Assembly: GCA_037044905.1 (NCBI GenBank)
Contig: JBAOKB010000161.1
Coordinates: 162,935-226,934, forward strand
DNA: 64,000 nt
Direction: 5' to 3'
DNA from: Hortaea werneckii
Taxonomy: Eukaryota > Ascomycota > Dothideomycetes > Mycosphaerellales > Teratosphaeriaceae
Under the pieces are notes generated by a model, which saw only the letters and a program-made list of their open reading frames with translations, searched no databases and had not been told where the DNA came from. How positions within the stretch are numbered: the stretch's first letter is position 1; the number at the start of each line of letters is the position of its first letter. A program made the translations under genes and the position numbers. Shown piece after piece: positions 10,369 to 21,806 of this stretch.

Positions 10369-11297
10369 TTTGAAGTGTTTGTTTTACTTTGGTCTGAGTC
10401 CCCTTTTTCTGTTGGAGTGGGACGAGGGATGGGTAGTCTTAGCTACGGCTCCCATTGGCTTTCAAGTGGTTTCGACAAGAGCCAAATCTAAAAGTTTGAT
10501 CTTGTCTTCTTTAGTTCAATCCTCGTTCTCAACTGTCCTCCTCTTTGTGCGCAATGTAACGACGACTCCTCTTTTTTTTTTTTTTCTTTCTTTCTTCCTT
10601 TTCTTTTTTTTTTTTTTTTCTCTCCCCTCCCCTCCGCTCTCTTTCCCGCTAAGCTATTAATTACTTGGGTCCCTTATTCTTAAGTCGGAACCTACCTAGA
10701 TTTTATATTGGAGCTATATCATCTAGCTTAAAGAGGAGACGGTTATAAATGTCTACGGTCGTCTTCTAGGAGCATCCTAAAGTGAACACGTCCGCGACCC
10801 CTATCGCTTAGGGTTGTAGAGGGTTGCTTAGGGTTACACGGGGTACGGGTAATAAGTATACATTTCCCCCTTCTACCTTCTTCTCGGTCTAGACTGGCGG
10901 ATTAATATCTTATGCTACGAGCTGTAGCTAGGTTGTTTTGCTTTTCTAGGCGTTTAAATCTACCATGCTCTATATATACCCAATTTTGGGGCGTGGGGGG
11001 AGGGGGTGGGGGGTTAAGGGTTTGCTTACTTTATAGTAGTCTTCGAATTCTCTCGGACGCAATGCTGTCGGAGGACAGGGATGGAAGAAGGTTAGAGAGA
11101 TGGAGCCAATGGGGAATCAAACAGAGGAAGAGAAATATTGAGGGAAAAGAAAAGAAAAAGAAAAAGACGAGAAACAAAAAAAGATAAGGAATCGAGGACT
11201 CTCATCTCGGGAAATATTCATGTTCGCAAGCAATTTCTTGGTATTTCTTGTTTTCAGCTAGAAGTCTCACGTTGCATAGATGAGGGAACCCCCCCCA
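10369..11297. other. AT-rich island between pyrimidine and purine tracts
   Basis: No gene. 10569-10640 is almost pure pyrimidine on the plus strand (T/C runs); 11070-11190 is almost pure purine (GGAAGAAGG, AAAAAGAAAAAGA), giving an inverted low-complexity pair. Between them the DNA is rich in TA/TAG/CTA steps and contains two TTAGGGTT words (about 10807-10837) and a G-rich stretch at about 10988-11012. It looks like a degenerate repeat or mutated transposon remnant. Confidence 0.45.
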
Positions 11298-13592
11298 TCA
11301 CTCCTGCACCTCCTGCACCTTCGGTTGCTCCTTCGGCCTCCCCTTCCTATCCACCCGCTCATCCCGCGGATCAAACCCGCCATTCCCCCACAACGCCCAC
11401 TCCGGCGTCGGCGCTCCCACGTAATCCTCCGGCGCGAAGGCCTTCCCGCTCTCCAGGCAGTCGAAGAAGCGCGGGTAGTCGATCAGGGTATGCCATTTCT
11501 TCTCGGCGGCGGGGTTGTCTTTCTCGGCCTCCGGGATCCGGTAGAATCGCTCCCGGTCCGCGAGCAGGATGCAGCAGGAATGCGCGTGTTCGGCGCCGAT
11601 GCCGTAGTCGAGACCGCGGTTCGCGAGGGCTTTTTCCAGCGCGAGTACGAACGCCGTGACTTCTTGGTAGAAGGGCACGTTTTGCATGCTCAGTCCGGCG
11701 CCTTTGCTTGTCGAGGTTCCGCAGTACGTTACCCCTTTCACTTCTACGAACCCTGGTCGTGCTGTCTCGACCAAGTTCGCGTAACCCTCTGCTTCCTCCT
11801 CGATGTTGAATCCCTTCACTAAGGTTAGTCGGAAGACTGTGCGATGCGTGAAGCGTTTCCGGCCTAGGATCTCCATGCATCGCAGGAACCGCTCCCAGTA
11901 ATCGCGGTGCAGCGGGCGGTCGATCTGGCGGAGCATCTCCTTGTTACTCGCGTCGATGGAAACGTAAAGTTGCGTCACGGGACCTAGGGCTTCCAGCTGA
12001 TCGGGATGTTGGGCGTTACAGACTAGGAAGCTTGAGATCCGCTCTCGATGTAACATTGCCAGCAAGTCGTTGATGTAAGGATAGAAGATCGGCTCCCCGA
12101 CGAGGGAGAGCGCACAATGCCTGATCCGCATGGCTTCCTGGAACCTTTCAGCGCGCACACCGGGAACGCCTCGCATCATTTTGATCTTCTTGTAATGGCC
12201 TTCTTTCATCCCCTGGAAGACGGGTTCAGGCGGGTCGACAGTCCAGCGCCAGGTTGTCCCTACGGGATTCGTACCGTGCCGCCAGCAGAAGACGCATTTG
12301 TTCGAGCAGGACAGGGATGGTGTTGCTTCCATGCAGAGGTGCGATTGGATGCCGTAAAAGGAGAATTTGTAGCAGGATCCCCTCCCGCGCAGGGCGGATT
12401 TGGTCCATCGGCAGATCTTGACGCCCGAGTGAGAGCCAACGATGGTGTAGCCTTGTTTGGTTAGGGCGCTGTAAGTCGGAGATGTTTCCGGGACCATAGG
12501 CTTCGGCGGTGGGGGTTGGGTGGTGGAAGTGGGTTTGCTGGTGGTGAAGTCGGCGGGAATGGGAGCTTTAAGATCCTCGAGGTCGTCGGTTTTGGAACGG
12601 TTGGCTGCTTTGCGTTTGGGTTTGCGTGGGGCGGCTGTTTCGTCTTCGTCTTCCGAGGCTTCGTCGGCGCTCTCTATGGGCTCGCCGCTGCCTGGGACAC
12701 CCTCGCCTAAACCTTTGCCTTCTGCTAGATCCTTCATGATGCTACTGACACCCTCCGTCCATTCTTTGAGCATAACATCGGCTTCAACCTTTTTGCTCAC
12801 ATCACCGAACCCTAGTGGAAACCCTCTCTTCCTTCCCGTCAACCGAGCCATCCACTTATCAGCATCCACCGCCTGTGTACAGAAACCCTCAGCTTCTGAA
12901 GGCCACTCGTGCTTGTCTCCCAACCCAAAAACACTATAACCCGCCAATCCTGAGAGCGGGGCAGTGTCGATTCGGAAATCATGATGGGTCTCCTGCAGGT
13001 GTTCCAGAAAGTTGGACAGATTTGTATCGATGTTGTAGGTCGGCAGAAGCAAGAGGTAGAAATGAGCGGTCTTCTCGGCCTTGGGAATGGATAGGAAGAA
13101 GTCGTCGTATTCCGTATCGGCGAGATCGTGTAACTGTGGCTCTAGGATAGACGAGGGTGAAGACGCAGCCAAGTCTTGAGCGACGGATTCGGCGTAGACC
13201 TTGGTAGAGCCGCCCAGTGTATAGTAGAAGATGATGGGTTGGACCTTCTCTATGACTTGAGCGTCTTGACTCGCGGCCGACTTGGACTTCTTCGTACCTG
13301 TCACTCGCTTGGGTCCCGGTTTGGGTCGTTGGACGGTTGGCTTCGGTGTTGGTGCCTCGTAGTGGTCTGCGTCGGCTAGTGTCTCCTTTGCTGACGGAAC
13401 AGCCAGCGGCTTCTCGTCCACGGGCGTGAGCACCGGCGGGGTCAAAACCTCTTTGCTCTTGCGGGTCCGCCAGTGCACGGCCAGGCGCAGGACGGCGAAG
13501 AGGAGGCCGGCGGAGAGCAGCACCTCGGCGCGGTGGGCATGCCAGAGGAACAGCAACTCCTCCGGCAGCTGCAATATCTTCTCCATGTCCAT
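11298..13592 (-). CDS. TYW1: TYW1, tRNA 4-demethylwyosine synthase (radical SAM)
   Basis: Intronless. The start is taken at 13592 (MDMEKILQL), giving 764 residues close to the roughly 810 of yeast TYW1; an ATG at 13742 would add 50 low-complexity residues overlapping the divergent promoter. The N-terminus has a membrane-anchor-like segment (VLLSAGLLFAVLRLAVHW). A flavodoxin-like FMN domain follows (FYYTLGGSTKVYAESVAQDL), then an acidic/basic linker. The radical-SAM domain has the cluster motif CSNKCVFCWRHG (C-x3-C-x2-C, about residue 430), then VGEPIFYPYINDLL and CGTSTSKGAGLSMQNVPF. The enzyme converts N1-methylguanosine-37 of tRNA-Phe to 4-demethylwyosine using pyruvate, at the ER face in yeast. 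Divergent from MCH1. Confidence 0.95.
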   Translation of the reverse strand: MDMEKILQLPEELLFLWHAHRAEVLLSAGLLFAVLRLAVHWRTRKSKEVLTPPVLTPVDEKPLAVPSAKETLADADHYEAPTPKPTVQRPKPGPKRVTGTKKSKSAASQDAQVIEKVQPIIFYYTLGGSTKVYAESVAQDLAASSPSSILEPQLHDLADTEYDDFFLSIPKAEKTAHFYLLLLPTYNIDTNLSNFLEHLQETHHDFRIDTAPLSGLAGYSVFGLGDKHEWPSEAEGFCTQAVDADKWMARLTGRKRGFPLGFGDVSKKVEADVMLKEWTEGVSSIMKDLAEGKGLGEGVPGSGEPIESADEASEDEDETAAPRKPKRKAANRSKTDDLEDLKAPIPADFTTSKPTSTTQPPPPKPMVPETSPTYSALTKQGYTIVGSHSGVKICRWTKSALRGRGSCYKFSFYGIQSHLCMEATPSLSCSNKCVFCWRHGTNPVGTTWRWTVDPPEPVFQGMKEGHYKKIKMMRGVPGVRAERFQEAMRIRHCALSLVGEPIFYPYINDLLAMLHRERISSFLVCNAQHPDQLEALGPVTQLYVSIDASNKEMLRQIDRPLHRDYWERFLRCMEILGRKRFTHRTVFRLTLVKGFNIEEEAEGYANLVETARPGFVEVKGVTYCGTSTSKGAGLSMQNVPFYQEVTAFVLALEKALANRGLDYGIGAEHAHSCCILLADRERFYRIPEAEKDNPAAEKKWHTLIDYPRFFDCLESGKAFAPEDYVGAPTPEWALWGNGGFDPRDERVDRKGRPKEQPKVQEVQE

Positions 13593-14065
13593 GATCGGGA
13601 GTTGGCGGGGTTTGGTCGCAACACGTGCAGCCGTGCACTCGCAAGGCGCAATGGGGATCCCGTCTCCAGTTGTGGGAAGTTCACTTTGAGGGGAACTTTC
13701 GAAAACCCCACCATCAGACGCAAGGGAAGGTCGGCCGAGCAAACAAGCATCTCACAGTCCGGGCAGATCCGTCGGGCTCGGCTCACGGAACTCGGGTCGG
13801 GTCGGGATACGATAAGGATAAGACCATGACGCATACAGCAGCAGTTTCCCTTGATAAGGCAGCACATCACGAGCCGGCACGCGACTCGCGCAAGACCCAG
13901 CTGACCGACTTCGTCAATCCACCGCCATCCTCCCCTTCACCTTACCCACTGCACGCTTGTCGTCGCAGCCTCTCCTCGCGCCAGCATGTTTGTCAGGTAA
14001 CCCGTCTCGTGTCCAACTCCGCTCACGAGCATCTCGCCCACCTTCCTACCTGTCCGCCCGCCAGC
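13593..14065. promoter_or_regulatory. Divergent promoter region TYW1 / MCH1
   Basis: 473 bp between the chosen starts. It is pyrimidine-rich on the plus strand just before 14066 (13920-14060). Both flanking frames extend into it without a stop, so the exact starts are a judgement. Confidence 0.45.
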
Positions 14066-16066
14066 ATGCCTCCCTCCCGCGCCCATTCCCGCCCCTCCTC
14101 CCACCGCTCCGCCAACGGTGACGGGAACGGCAGCCCGCAGATCGGCAAGCTAGAATATCAACCCGGAGGACGTCCGCTCCTCACCCCCGACACGCCTCGG
14201 GCTTCACACCAGAGCTCTCCCCGCGCGAGCAGCGAACAGTCCCGCTCCTACGCCGGCTCCTTCTTCTCCGACGTGGCCGAGGGCATTGCCACCCAGCAGC
14301 GCAGCAAAATCAATCGGCAGGTCCTGCGCTACCTGAGCTTTGCCTGGGCTATCATCAACTGCCTCGGGGCCGGCTCCATTACCGCCTATAGTCTGTACGC
14401 CCCGCTCTTCCAGCGCCGATTACATTACACCCAGCTCCAGGTCAATGGCGTCTCCATCACTGCCGAACTGGCCATGTACCTGCCTGTGCCACTGTTCGGC
14501 TTCCTATGTGATCGCTTCGGCCCGGGCGTGCCTTCTCTCCTCGCCGGCGTGCTCTTCGGCCTCGGCTATGTCCTCGCCGCATTTACCTACGCTTCTGGTC
14601 CACCGCCGAGCGCAGGCGGAGATGGTAGGCCCTACTGGTCGATGATCTTGGCCTTCATCCCAATCGGTTGCGGGACGAGCTGTATGTATCTCAGCGCTGT
14701 CACTACTTGCGCGAAGAATTTCGGTCGCGGGAAGTATAAGGGTCTTGCGCTGGCTTTGCCGATTGCCTGCTTCGGGTTGAGTGGGATGTGGGAGAGTCAA
14801 GTCGGTTCGCAGCTACTTTATGAGCGATTACCCGGGGGTGGCAAGGGAGAGGTGGATGTGTACAGATTCTTTCTTTTCTTGGGATGCTTCTTGCTCGCTG
14901 CTGGCGCAATGGGATTCTTTGCTTTGCGCATTGTGGGTGAGGAGGAGCTAATTGACGAAGCGGTGGAGGAGCTCGAAGCGAGCGGATTGCTTGAAGACAG
15001 TGCCTTCTTCCAACCGAGCAATAGAGATGTCACCTCTCGTCACACGAGGGTTGATCAGCTGGCATACGGCACTTTACCTACTGGCGATCGTAGACTAAGT
15101 GCCGAAGAAGTGGATGAGTTGCATCAGAAAGCCGCAGAGCATCGCGCATACCTAGCTGAACAAGACCGCAAGAAAGCTTGGCTTCTGAACGAGGAGACTA
15201 GACGGTTCCTTACAGACAAAACTATGTGGTGGCTCGCAGCCGGCTTCTTCCTCGTCACTGGACCCGGTGAAGCCTTCATCAACAACCTCGGAACCATCAT
15301 CGGAACTCTCTACCCACCTCCAACTTCCCTCTCCGACGACACCCAACCCAAAAAGACAACGGCCGCCACCCACGTCTCCATCGTCGCCATCACCTCAACT
15401 ATCGCCCGCATCCTCACAGGCACTCTAACCGACATCCTCGCCCCGACGGCCCCACGCCACCAGCACCGCCGGGGTCCCAACAGCCTCCAAAACTCCACCA
15501 CCTCCCTCCCCCACCCTTCCGACCCCGCCCCGCTCCCTACTACATCGCCCGGCTTCCACCTAAGCCGCATCACCTTCCTCATCACCTTCTCCCTCCTCAT
15601 GTCCCTCGGCCAGCTCCTCCTCGCCACCGGCCTCCTCCAGAACCACGGCCACCTCTTCTGGCTCGTCAGCGCCTCCATCGGTGCGGGCTACGGCGCCGTC
15701 TTCTCCCTCACCCCCATCATCGTCTCCGTCGTCTGGGGCGTCGAGAACTTCGGCACTAATTGGGGAATCGTTGCTACGGCTCCTGCCATCGGCGCAACGG
15801 TGTGGGGGCTGGTGTATAGTGCTGTGTACCAAGGGGCGGCGGATAGCAGGACCGACGTGAATGGGGTTTATGGTGGCTGGGCAGTTGCGCACCCGGAGGA
15901 GCGAGTTCAGGCTCAGGTGCTGGTGGAGGAGAGATTGTGCTACGGCGCCATGTGCTATGCGCCTACGTTCTGGGCTATGGCGGCCAGTGTCTGGGTCGCG
16001 TGTGGGCTGTGGACGTACGCTTGGAGGGGTCCAGGAGGGTGGTTAAGTAGGGGGATCGCGGTGTAG
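14066..16066 (+). CDS. MCH1: MCH1-type major facilitator transporter
   Basis: Intronless; start at the ATG in MPPSRAHSRPSS, giving 666 residues (the frame is open from 13625 but the upstream part overlaps the promoter). After a Ser/Pro-rich cytosolic N-terminus there are about 12 membrane segments split by a charged central loop (about residues 295-375, DELHQKAAEHRAYLAEQDRK). Family-typical phrases are NCLGAGSITAYSLYAPLFQ, ELAMYLPVPLFGFLCDRFGP, VTTCAKNFGRGKYKG and PIACFGLSGMWESQVGSQL. These match the fungal 'probable transporter MCH1', a vacuolar nodulin-like MFS protein related to monocarboxylate carriers. The natural substrate is unknown; in yeast, MCH proteins do not carry monocarboxylates. 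Confidence 0.88.
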   Translation: MPPSRAHSRPSSHRSANGDGNGSPQIGKLEYQPGGRPLLTPDTPRASHQSSPRASSEQSRSYAGSFFSDVAEGIATQQRSKINRQVLRYLSFAWAIINCLGAGSITAYSLYAPLFQRRLHYTQLQVNGVSITAELAMYLPVPLFGFLCDRFGPGVPSLLAGVLFGLGYVLAAFTYASGPPPSAGGDGRPYWSMILAFIPIGCGTSCMYLSAVTTCAKNFGRGKYKGLALALPIACFGLSGMWESQVGSQLLYERLPGGGKGEVDVYRFFLFLGCFLLAAGAMGFFALRIVGEEELIDEAVEELEASGLLEDSAFFQPSNRDVTSRHTRVDQLAYGTLPTGDRRLSAEEVDELHQKAAEHRAYLAEQDRKKAWLLNEETRRFLTDKTMWWLAAGFFLVTGPGEAFINNLGTIIGTLYPPPTSLSDDTQPKKTTAATHVSIVAITSTIARILTGTLTDILAPTAPRHQHRRGPNSLQNSTTSLPHPSDPAPLPTTSPGFHLSRITFLITFSLLMSLGQLLLATGLLQNHGHLFWLVSASIGAGYGAVFSLTPIIVSVVWGVENFGTNWGIVATAPAIGATVWGLVYSAVYQGAADSRTDVNGVYGGWAVAHPEERVQAQVLVEERLCYGAMCYAPTFWAMAASVWVACGLWTYAWRGPGGWLSRGIAV

Positions 16067-16595
16067 CCTTCTCATCTTAATGCGGACGGTCTGTTTCCGT
16101 ATAGCTCGAGTAGCGCCTCTCAAGTCCCAAGTCGTCTCCTACATCTAGTGCCATTGTGCCTCATCTCCTCCCCTTCCCGTTTCCTTCGAGGCTGTAGTGC
16201 TTTCAAAATACAGAGGAGAGGTTGTACCGTGCTTGGTCATTCTGATTCTCGGGATGAGACCCGGTGCATTTTTTGCATGCAATCTATTCCTCATCTTCTT
16301 GCAATATCTGGAGGATGGAACCGCAAGACGCTAGGCAAAACTGGTTGGTCATTTATCTGCTTTATTTTGAATCATAATTATTCTTTTCTTCCAAACTTTC
16401 TAATGCTTTGGGCCCCGCCAGCCCTCGGAACTGGATGTACCCAGTCTTGGCACACGTGCAGCCTCCAGCGGGGCGGGCGAGTCTCTCCACCGCTGTGAGA
16501 AACGAGCAAGTACACTATACATGCATATGCAGTGGGCAACGCCGCCAGTCGCGGTCCTCTGGCTGTCGTAGCTGGCCCCACGGCGGCTTTCAAAG
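16067..16595. other. Intergenic between MCH1 and Zn2Cys6 regulator
   Basis: Probable 3' UTR of MCH1 then promoter of the regulator. No element recognised apart from an AT-rich patch at about 16360-16410. Confidence 0.4.
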
Positions 16596-18741
16596 TTGGC
16601 TGCGAGAGCGGTATCGCAACCCCGTGTGGCTATCTATTACGAGATACCTAGCATGCGGGGCCCAGTCGGAGCCCAGAAAGCTTCGAAACCACATGCAACT
16701 CCGGTGTGTCTACCATGCAAAACCCGTCACCGAAAATGCGAGTGGACTGAAGGAGGCGGTGACGGAGGTGGTGGCGGAGGTGGTGGTGGCATCGATGGTG
16801 ATGACAACGAAGCCGAGAAAGAGAGGCCCTGTTCGCACTGCGCGAGTCTGGGGATTGAATGCGTGCCTCAGCCATCGCTCAAGTTCCGCTATCACCCCTT
16901 ACAGAAGATTCTGAGTGACGGCGGCAGCTTTACAGATGTCTGGCAGCGCACTTCGCGTTCACCGCGGGCGTCCCTGTGCTTCCACGACGAGACGCCGGAG
17001 CTTTTGGCGACGTATCACCAGGGAGAGCAGCCGTTGACGACGGAGGCGCGGCAACCGCCTCCTTCGCTCCCCCAAGACTCACCGGCCCTGGCCCAGAGCG
17101 TTGGCGAGGATGGCGGTGCGAGCGTTACATTGGACAATCTAATCGCCAATCAGACCATTGCAGAACAACAACCTTCAGTGATCCGAGCGGACATCACACA
17201 GTCTTTCACTGTTGACTATGACCATGATGATGATGATGATGATGATGATGACAACATTGATTCCACTGCCGGCAACAACGACGACGACGACGACGACGAC
17301 GACCACCATGACGATGACGGCCTCGACGGTCTAAGTGTGACCGAGGCCCTTCTGCTCCGCAACTTCACCGATAACATGGCCCTATGGACCGACGTGGCAG
17401 ATCCCTTTCGCACCTTTGAGACCGTGGTCTCCCACTTAGCCCTCACCGACCTCGTCATCCGCCACGCCATCTGCGCCTTCTCCGCCCGCCACTACTACCG
17501 CTGCGGTGGCGGCGGCGCAGCCAATGACGATGGCGATGGCAACAGCAAGGCGCTAGCTTATCAAAACCGCTGCTTGAATTTCCTAATCCCCTCCATGTCT
17601 GACAGTTCGAAGATGTCTCCCTCGGTCTTGACTGCTGTCGCTTTGTTACGCCAGAATGAGGAGATGGATGGTAAGTTCAGCAATCGAACCCTGGCCTCCG
17701 TTCGCCTCTTTCCTTTATTTTCCCCCTCCTAGAGCTTCCTAGAGCGCTCAAGGTAGAGCTCGACCAGTCGTATCTCCTTTCCCTCAATCACGATCCGTAT
17801 GAACCGGACAGGGATGCCGGGTCCCCGCTCCTCCCCCCCCTCTCCTCCCGGAGCCCCCCCCGGGCGCCCTTAAGCTTCACTTGCCAAGATACGTTTTAGA
17901 GTGAACATAAACTCATGTCACGAAAGAACAGGACAACCGCTTCCATCTGGAAGGGACCTCTCGCATCTTAAACATGGTTCCAGAGTTTGCAGCGCTCGGT
18001 GGCGTTGGCGAGGCGGCTTGCTGGCTCTCATTGCGAGAAGACATCTACGTCTCGCTCACGACACAAACACCTATCAAGGCTAACATAGATTGCTTCCTTA
18101 ACTCACCTTCGATCCGGCGTAGTGACGATTATTCCTGGGCCAGCCTGTCCATCCTCAACCTCGCCTACCTCCTCAAGCGCGCATTCTCCGAGCCCCTTAG
18201 CCTTTCCGACCTCGCCCAGTCCCGCAATGAAATCGAAGATTGGGATTTTCGGCGTCCTTCGTCCTATTACCCGTTCAAACATCGTCCGCGATCGCGCCAG
18301 GAAGGCCGCTGCTTTCCCGAGATCTGGATGCTCCTCCCTCACCACGCCGTGGGGCTGCAGTACTATCACATTTCGCGCATTCTGCTCAGTGCCGTCGGCA
18401 GCAGCGGCGGCAACGGAGACGAAAGTTCTCCACCCACCCATCCCCCATCTACGAATATTGTGCATACGTACCGCACGCTCGCGGAAAGCCGCGTACGCGA
18501 ACGCCAGATCAAGCACCACCTCTACGCCGTCCTCGGCCTCGCGACATCGAACCCCCGGGCGGAGAATACCTGGTTCACCGCTCGACACTGTCTAGCCGTG
18601 TGGGGGGCGTATTTCCGCCATCCGGCGGACCACCACGCCGTTTTGGAGTTCCTGGAGATCTGGCGTCGGCGATCGGGTTGGAGGACTGCGGACCTGGTCG
18701 ATTCGCTCCGCCAGCATTGGAGCGAGCACGATGACGAATGA
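16596..18741 (+). CDS. Zn2Cys6 fungal transcription factor with Gly and Asp runs
   Basis: Model: exons 16596-17670, 17733-17752 and 17932-18741 (1905 nt, 634 residues, closes in frame); the tiny middle exon is the least certain part. The zinc cluster reads CLPCKTRHRKCEW, then CSHCASLGIEC, with the usual C-x2-C-x6-C halves separated by an unusually long Gly/Asp insert (GGGDGGGGGGGGG). A long Asp run (about residues 208-247) is encoded by GAT and GAC repeats. The C-terminal part (RFHLEGTSRILNMVPEFA, GGVGEAACWLSLREDIYVS, ENTWFTARHCLAVWGAYF) is a Fungal_trans_2-type regulatory domain. Nuclear; targets unknown. The start could also be the ATG at 16653. The 179-bp second intron has a C-rich core. 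Confidence 0.78.
17220..17308 (+). repeat. GAT/GAC trinucleotide runs coding poly-Asp
   Basis: About ten GAT codons at 17222-17251, then about eight GAC codons at 17278-17302, within the transcription factor gene. Likely length-polymorphic. Confidence 0.8.
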
Positions 18742-19708
18742 TGTGATCTCAGGTGGGGATGGTATGGGCGGGCCAAATCTTCCCCTCCCCCCATTTCCCT
18801 CTTGGTCTTTGGATATGGAGGTTTCCATTCTATATATATAATATATGTATACGATTGATTGTGCGGTCGTCTCCCTCCCTCCTCCCCATCCGCTCTCTTC
18901 TTTATCCTTCTAGAGGCCAACTGAGCTGGGTTTCCCAAGTAGAGAGGGAACAGTTTTCAGTGGCGACAAAACCTTCCTGCCGTATTATCATGACGGGGAG
19001 GAGCGGTGTTGAAAGGGGCGGGGCGTAAGGGAGCAGCATTGCAGGAAGCTTGGTTCCGGCGAAAAGACCAGCAGCGAGTGTCTTTAAACACTAAAGTTCT
19101 CCCCAAATGGTATGCGGCAAGGGGGAATTGTCGCAAACCCCGCAATCACTGAAGGCTCTTGGATGGGTTTCGGCGCCACTTGCTTTGGTTGCTGGCGTAC
19201 AAGGAGTCTATTCCCCACTCTCGCTCTAAGTGTAGATAAAGTGTAGCGCATGCGGTATCATTCTGGGGTCGCCGCTCGGTTCGTGACCACGGCAACCAGC
19301 TCCACTTCCGTCCGCGGCGGAGAAAGTTGCCGCCGGAGACCAAACGCCTGTGCATGTTGCGACCAGGTGCGCAGGAAGCTTTCGCCCGCGGCGTAATTTG
19401 CCCCATTGATCGAAAGAATCGGATGCGTTTAATGATCCCGCGCCATTCGCGTGCCTTCCCAAGTCAGTCGGGTCCGCTCCCACAGGCTTCAACCTTGGGC
19501 TCGCTGGACCGCATCAGAGAGCCGCCCGCATCTGGCGCCGCAACCATCGCGTATGTATGTATGTATGTATGTATGGATGGATGAGGCGATGGCGGGCCCG
19601 CAGGTAATTAAGAAGGCCACATCGCCTCCTGTGTCTGTCTGAACGAACGTCGCCTCTTCCATCCGCATCCTCACTGCTCCTGCGGAGTCCTGCCTCTGAA
19701 CACCAACA
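18742..19708. other. Intergenic with TA and GTAT microsatellites
   Basis: Contains an alternating TA stretch at about 18830-18850 (3' of the regulator) and a (GTAT)n run at about 19551-19575 followed by GGATGGATG. No gene is supported; this is the probable promoter of the monooxygenase. Confidence 0.5.
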
Positions 19709-21806
19709 ATGGCGCCCTCCAAGATCGACGACCATGTCGACGCCCATGTCGACGTCGATGCACTCAATGCCAGAGCCGCCTCGAAGAAGCCACTCCTTGT
19801 TGCGAAGCCCCATCCGCCTCCGGTCGCGGATGACTACATGTACGATTTCAAATACAACCACGCCCTGCCGACCACCGCCGCTCTCGGTGTCGAGTTTCCA
19901 GCAGACTGCAACGCGCAGAAGGAGGCAGAGGGCATTGTGCAGAGGCTTGCAGACGCCTTGGCATGCGGTTCCGCTCAAGCTTTCGCGGACCTCTTCCTTG
20001 AATACGGTTCGTCTTGCGCATTGCCAGCATGTGACGTCTCGAGAGGCTGACCATTGTATTCCAGGCGTATGGCGCGACAAGCTCTCCTTCACCTGGGACC
20101 AGCGTACTTTCAACTTCCGTCCGGCCATCCTTAAGGCTGCCACCGACCTTCTCCCGACAACTAAGGCCTACAACTTCCAGTTCTTGAAACCGGCTCCGGA
20201 GGCAGTCCAGCCTTATCCCGACTTCGGCTTCCTCCAATTCGTCGTTTCATTCGAGACTCACTTGGTCCACGCCTCCGCTGTGATCAAAGCCGTCTACACA
20301 AATGAGGGCTGGAGCATTTATACAATGCACACTGTGGCCGAGCAACTGAAGCCCTTTCCCGAACGTGCCCCTGCCGATGGCCACATGACGGGGACGACGA
20401 GCTGGGAGACTCATCGTGCGATGGAAGTTGATAGCGCCGACCCCGAAGTCTTGATCATTGGAGGTGGCCAGAAGTGCGTAGACCCTTCCCTTTGTGTTCA
20501 CCCCTCCCCCCTCCCGAATCCGGATCCCGAAATCTTACATTGCTTTCTGTCTTTCTCATTCTGATTCATCTCGCTGTTCAGTGGCATTGCTTTAGCAGCA
20601 CGGTGCAAGGCAATCGGTCTCAACTGCCTCATTGTCGAGAAAGGGAACGAAATTGGCGATATCTGGAAAAACCGATACGAGTACCTTTCCCTCCATTTCC
20701 CTCACTGGGCTGACGACCTTCCATTCTTCCGCTACCCAAAACACTGGCCTACGTTTACTCCAGCCCAGAAGCAGGGCATCTATATGAGCTGGTACGCATC
20801 GGCTTTAGAGCTTAATGCCTGGACAAAGTCCACTGTTATCCAAGCCGACCAAGACGAACAAGGGTCGTGGACAGTCCAAATCAACAAAGGCGGTAGTCAA
20901 ACAAGAACTGTCAATCCCAAGCATATTGTGATGGCCACCTCCCTATGCGGATCTCCATATGTTCCTAACATTCCCGGAATGGATCAATACCGAGCGGGAG
21001 AGATCCGCCACTCTTCGAATCACGACAGCGCGCGCGACTTTGTCGGCAAAAAGGTTTGCGTAGTTGGCACCTCGTCTTCGGGCTTCGACACGGCATACGA
21101 TTGCTCTCGCCGCGGCATTGACGTTACACTACTCCAACGGTCACCGACGTATGTCATGTCGCTTACACACTCTGTCCCTCGCATTCTCGGCGGTTATGGG
21201 CCCGATGCAGAAGGGAACCGCAAAGATCCCGAGGAGCATGATCGTGTTTTCTTCTCTACTCCCACCGGACCTGGCGAGGAGCTCGGTCGGCGTACCGCCG
21301 AGACGCTCGAGGAACTCGATCGGCCCCTCCTAGAAGCGCTTAACGAGAAGGGTCTAAGGACATGGCGTGGCCAAAGAGGTACTGGTAACAGCACCCTGGG
21401 CCAAACTCGCAACGGAGGCTTCTATTTCGACGCCGGTGCCTGCAAAGAGATTGTCGAGGGCAGAATCAAGGTCGAACCAGGATATATCGAGCGTTTCACC
21501 GAGGACAAGGTGTTCTTGAACGATGGAAGGGAGCGTCACTTCGATCTCATCGTCTTCGCTACCGGCTTCTCCAACCTCGTCGACTCCATCCGGGACACCT
21601 TAGGCCCACGCATCGCCAACTCCGTCGGTCCGGTCTGGGGAATCGATGAAGAAGGCGAGCCTAAGAATGCTTTCCGAGAGACGGGAGTGCCCAACCTCTG
21701 GATCATGGTGGGATTCCTGCCTATGACGAGGTATCAGTCGAGGATTCTTGCCCTACGGCTCAAGGCTCTAACGGAAGGTATCTCCCCGCCTCCCTACAAA
21801 TCCTAG
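19709..21806 (+). CDS. Flavin-containing monooxygenase with N-terminal NTF2-like domain
   Basis: Exons 19709-20006, 20065-20473 and 20582-21806 (1932 nt, 643 residues). Introns are GTTCGT..CCAG and GTGCGT..TTCAG; the second interrupts the FAD-binding motif, which becomes LIIGGGQNGIALAARC after splicing. Residues about 60-225 resemble a SnoaL/NTF2-like domain. The rest is a class B/FMO-type enzyme: the FAD site above, an NADPH site GTSSSGFDTAYDC (G-x-S-x-S-G type), and the late FATGF motif. Such two-domain proteins are common in Pezizomycotina; they oxygenate or dehydrogenate small molecules with NADPH and O2, in the cytosol. The substrate is not predictable, and no biosynthetic cluster genes lie beside it. 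Confidence 0.88.

Noticed and set aside
10515..10535. GTTCAATCC resembling a tRNA T-arm
   Set aside because: No surrounding cloverleaf; chance match in the 3' flank of the SDR gene.
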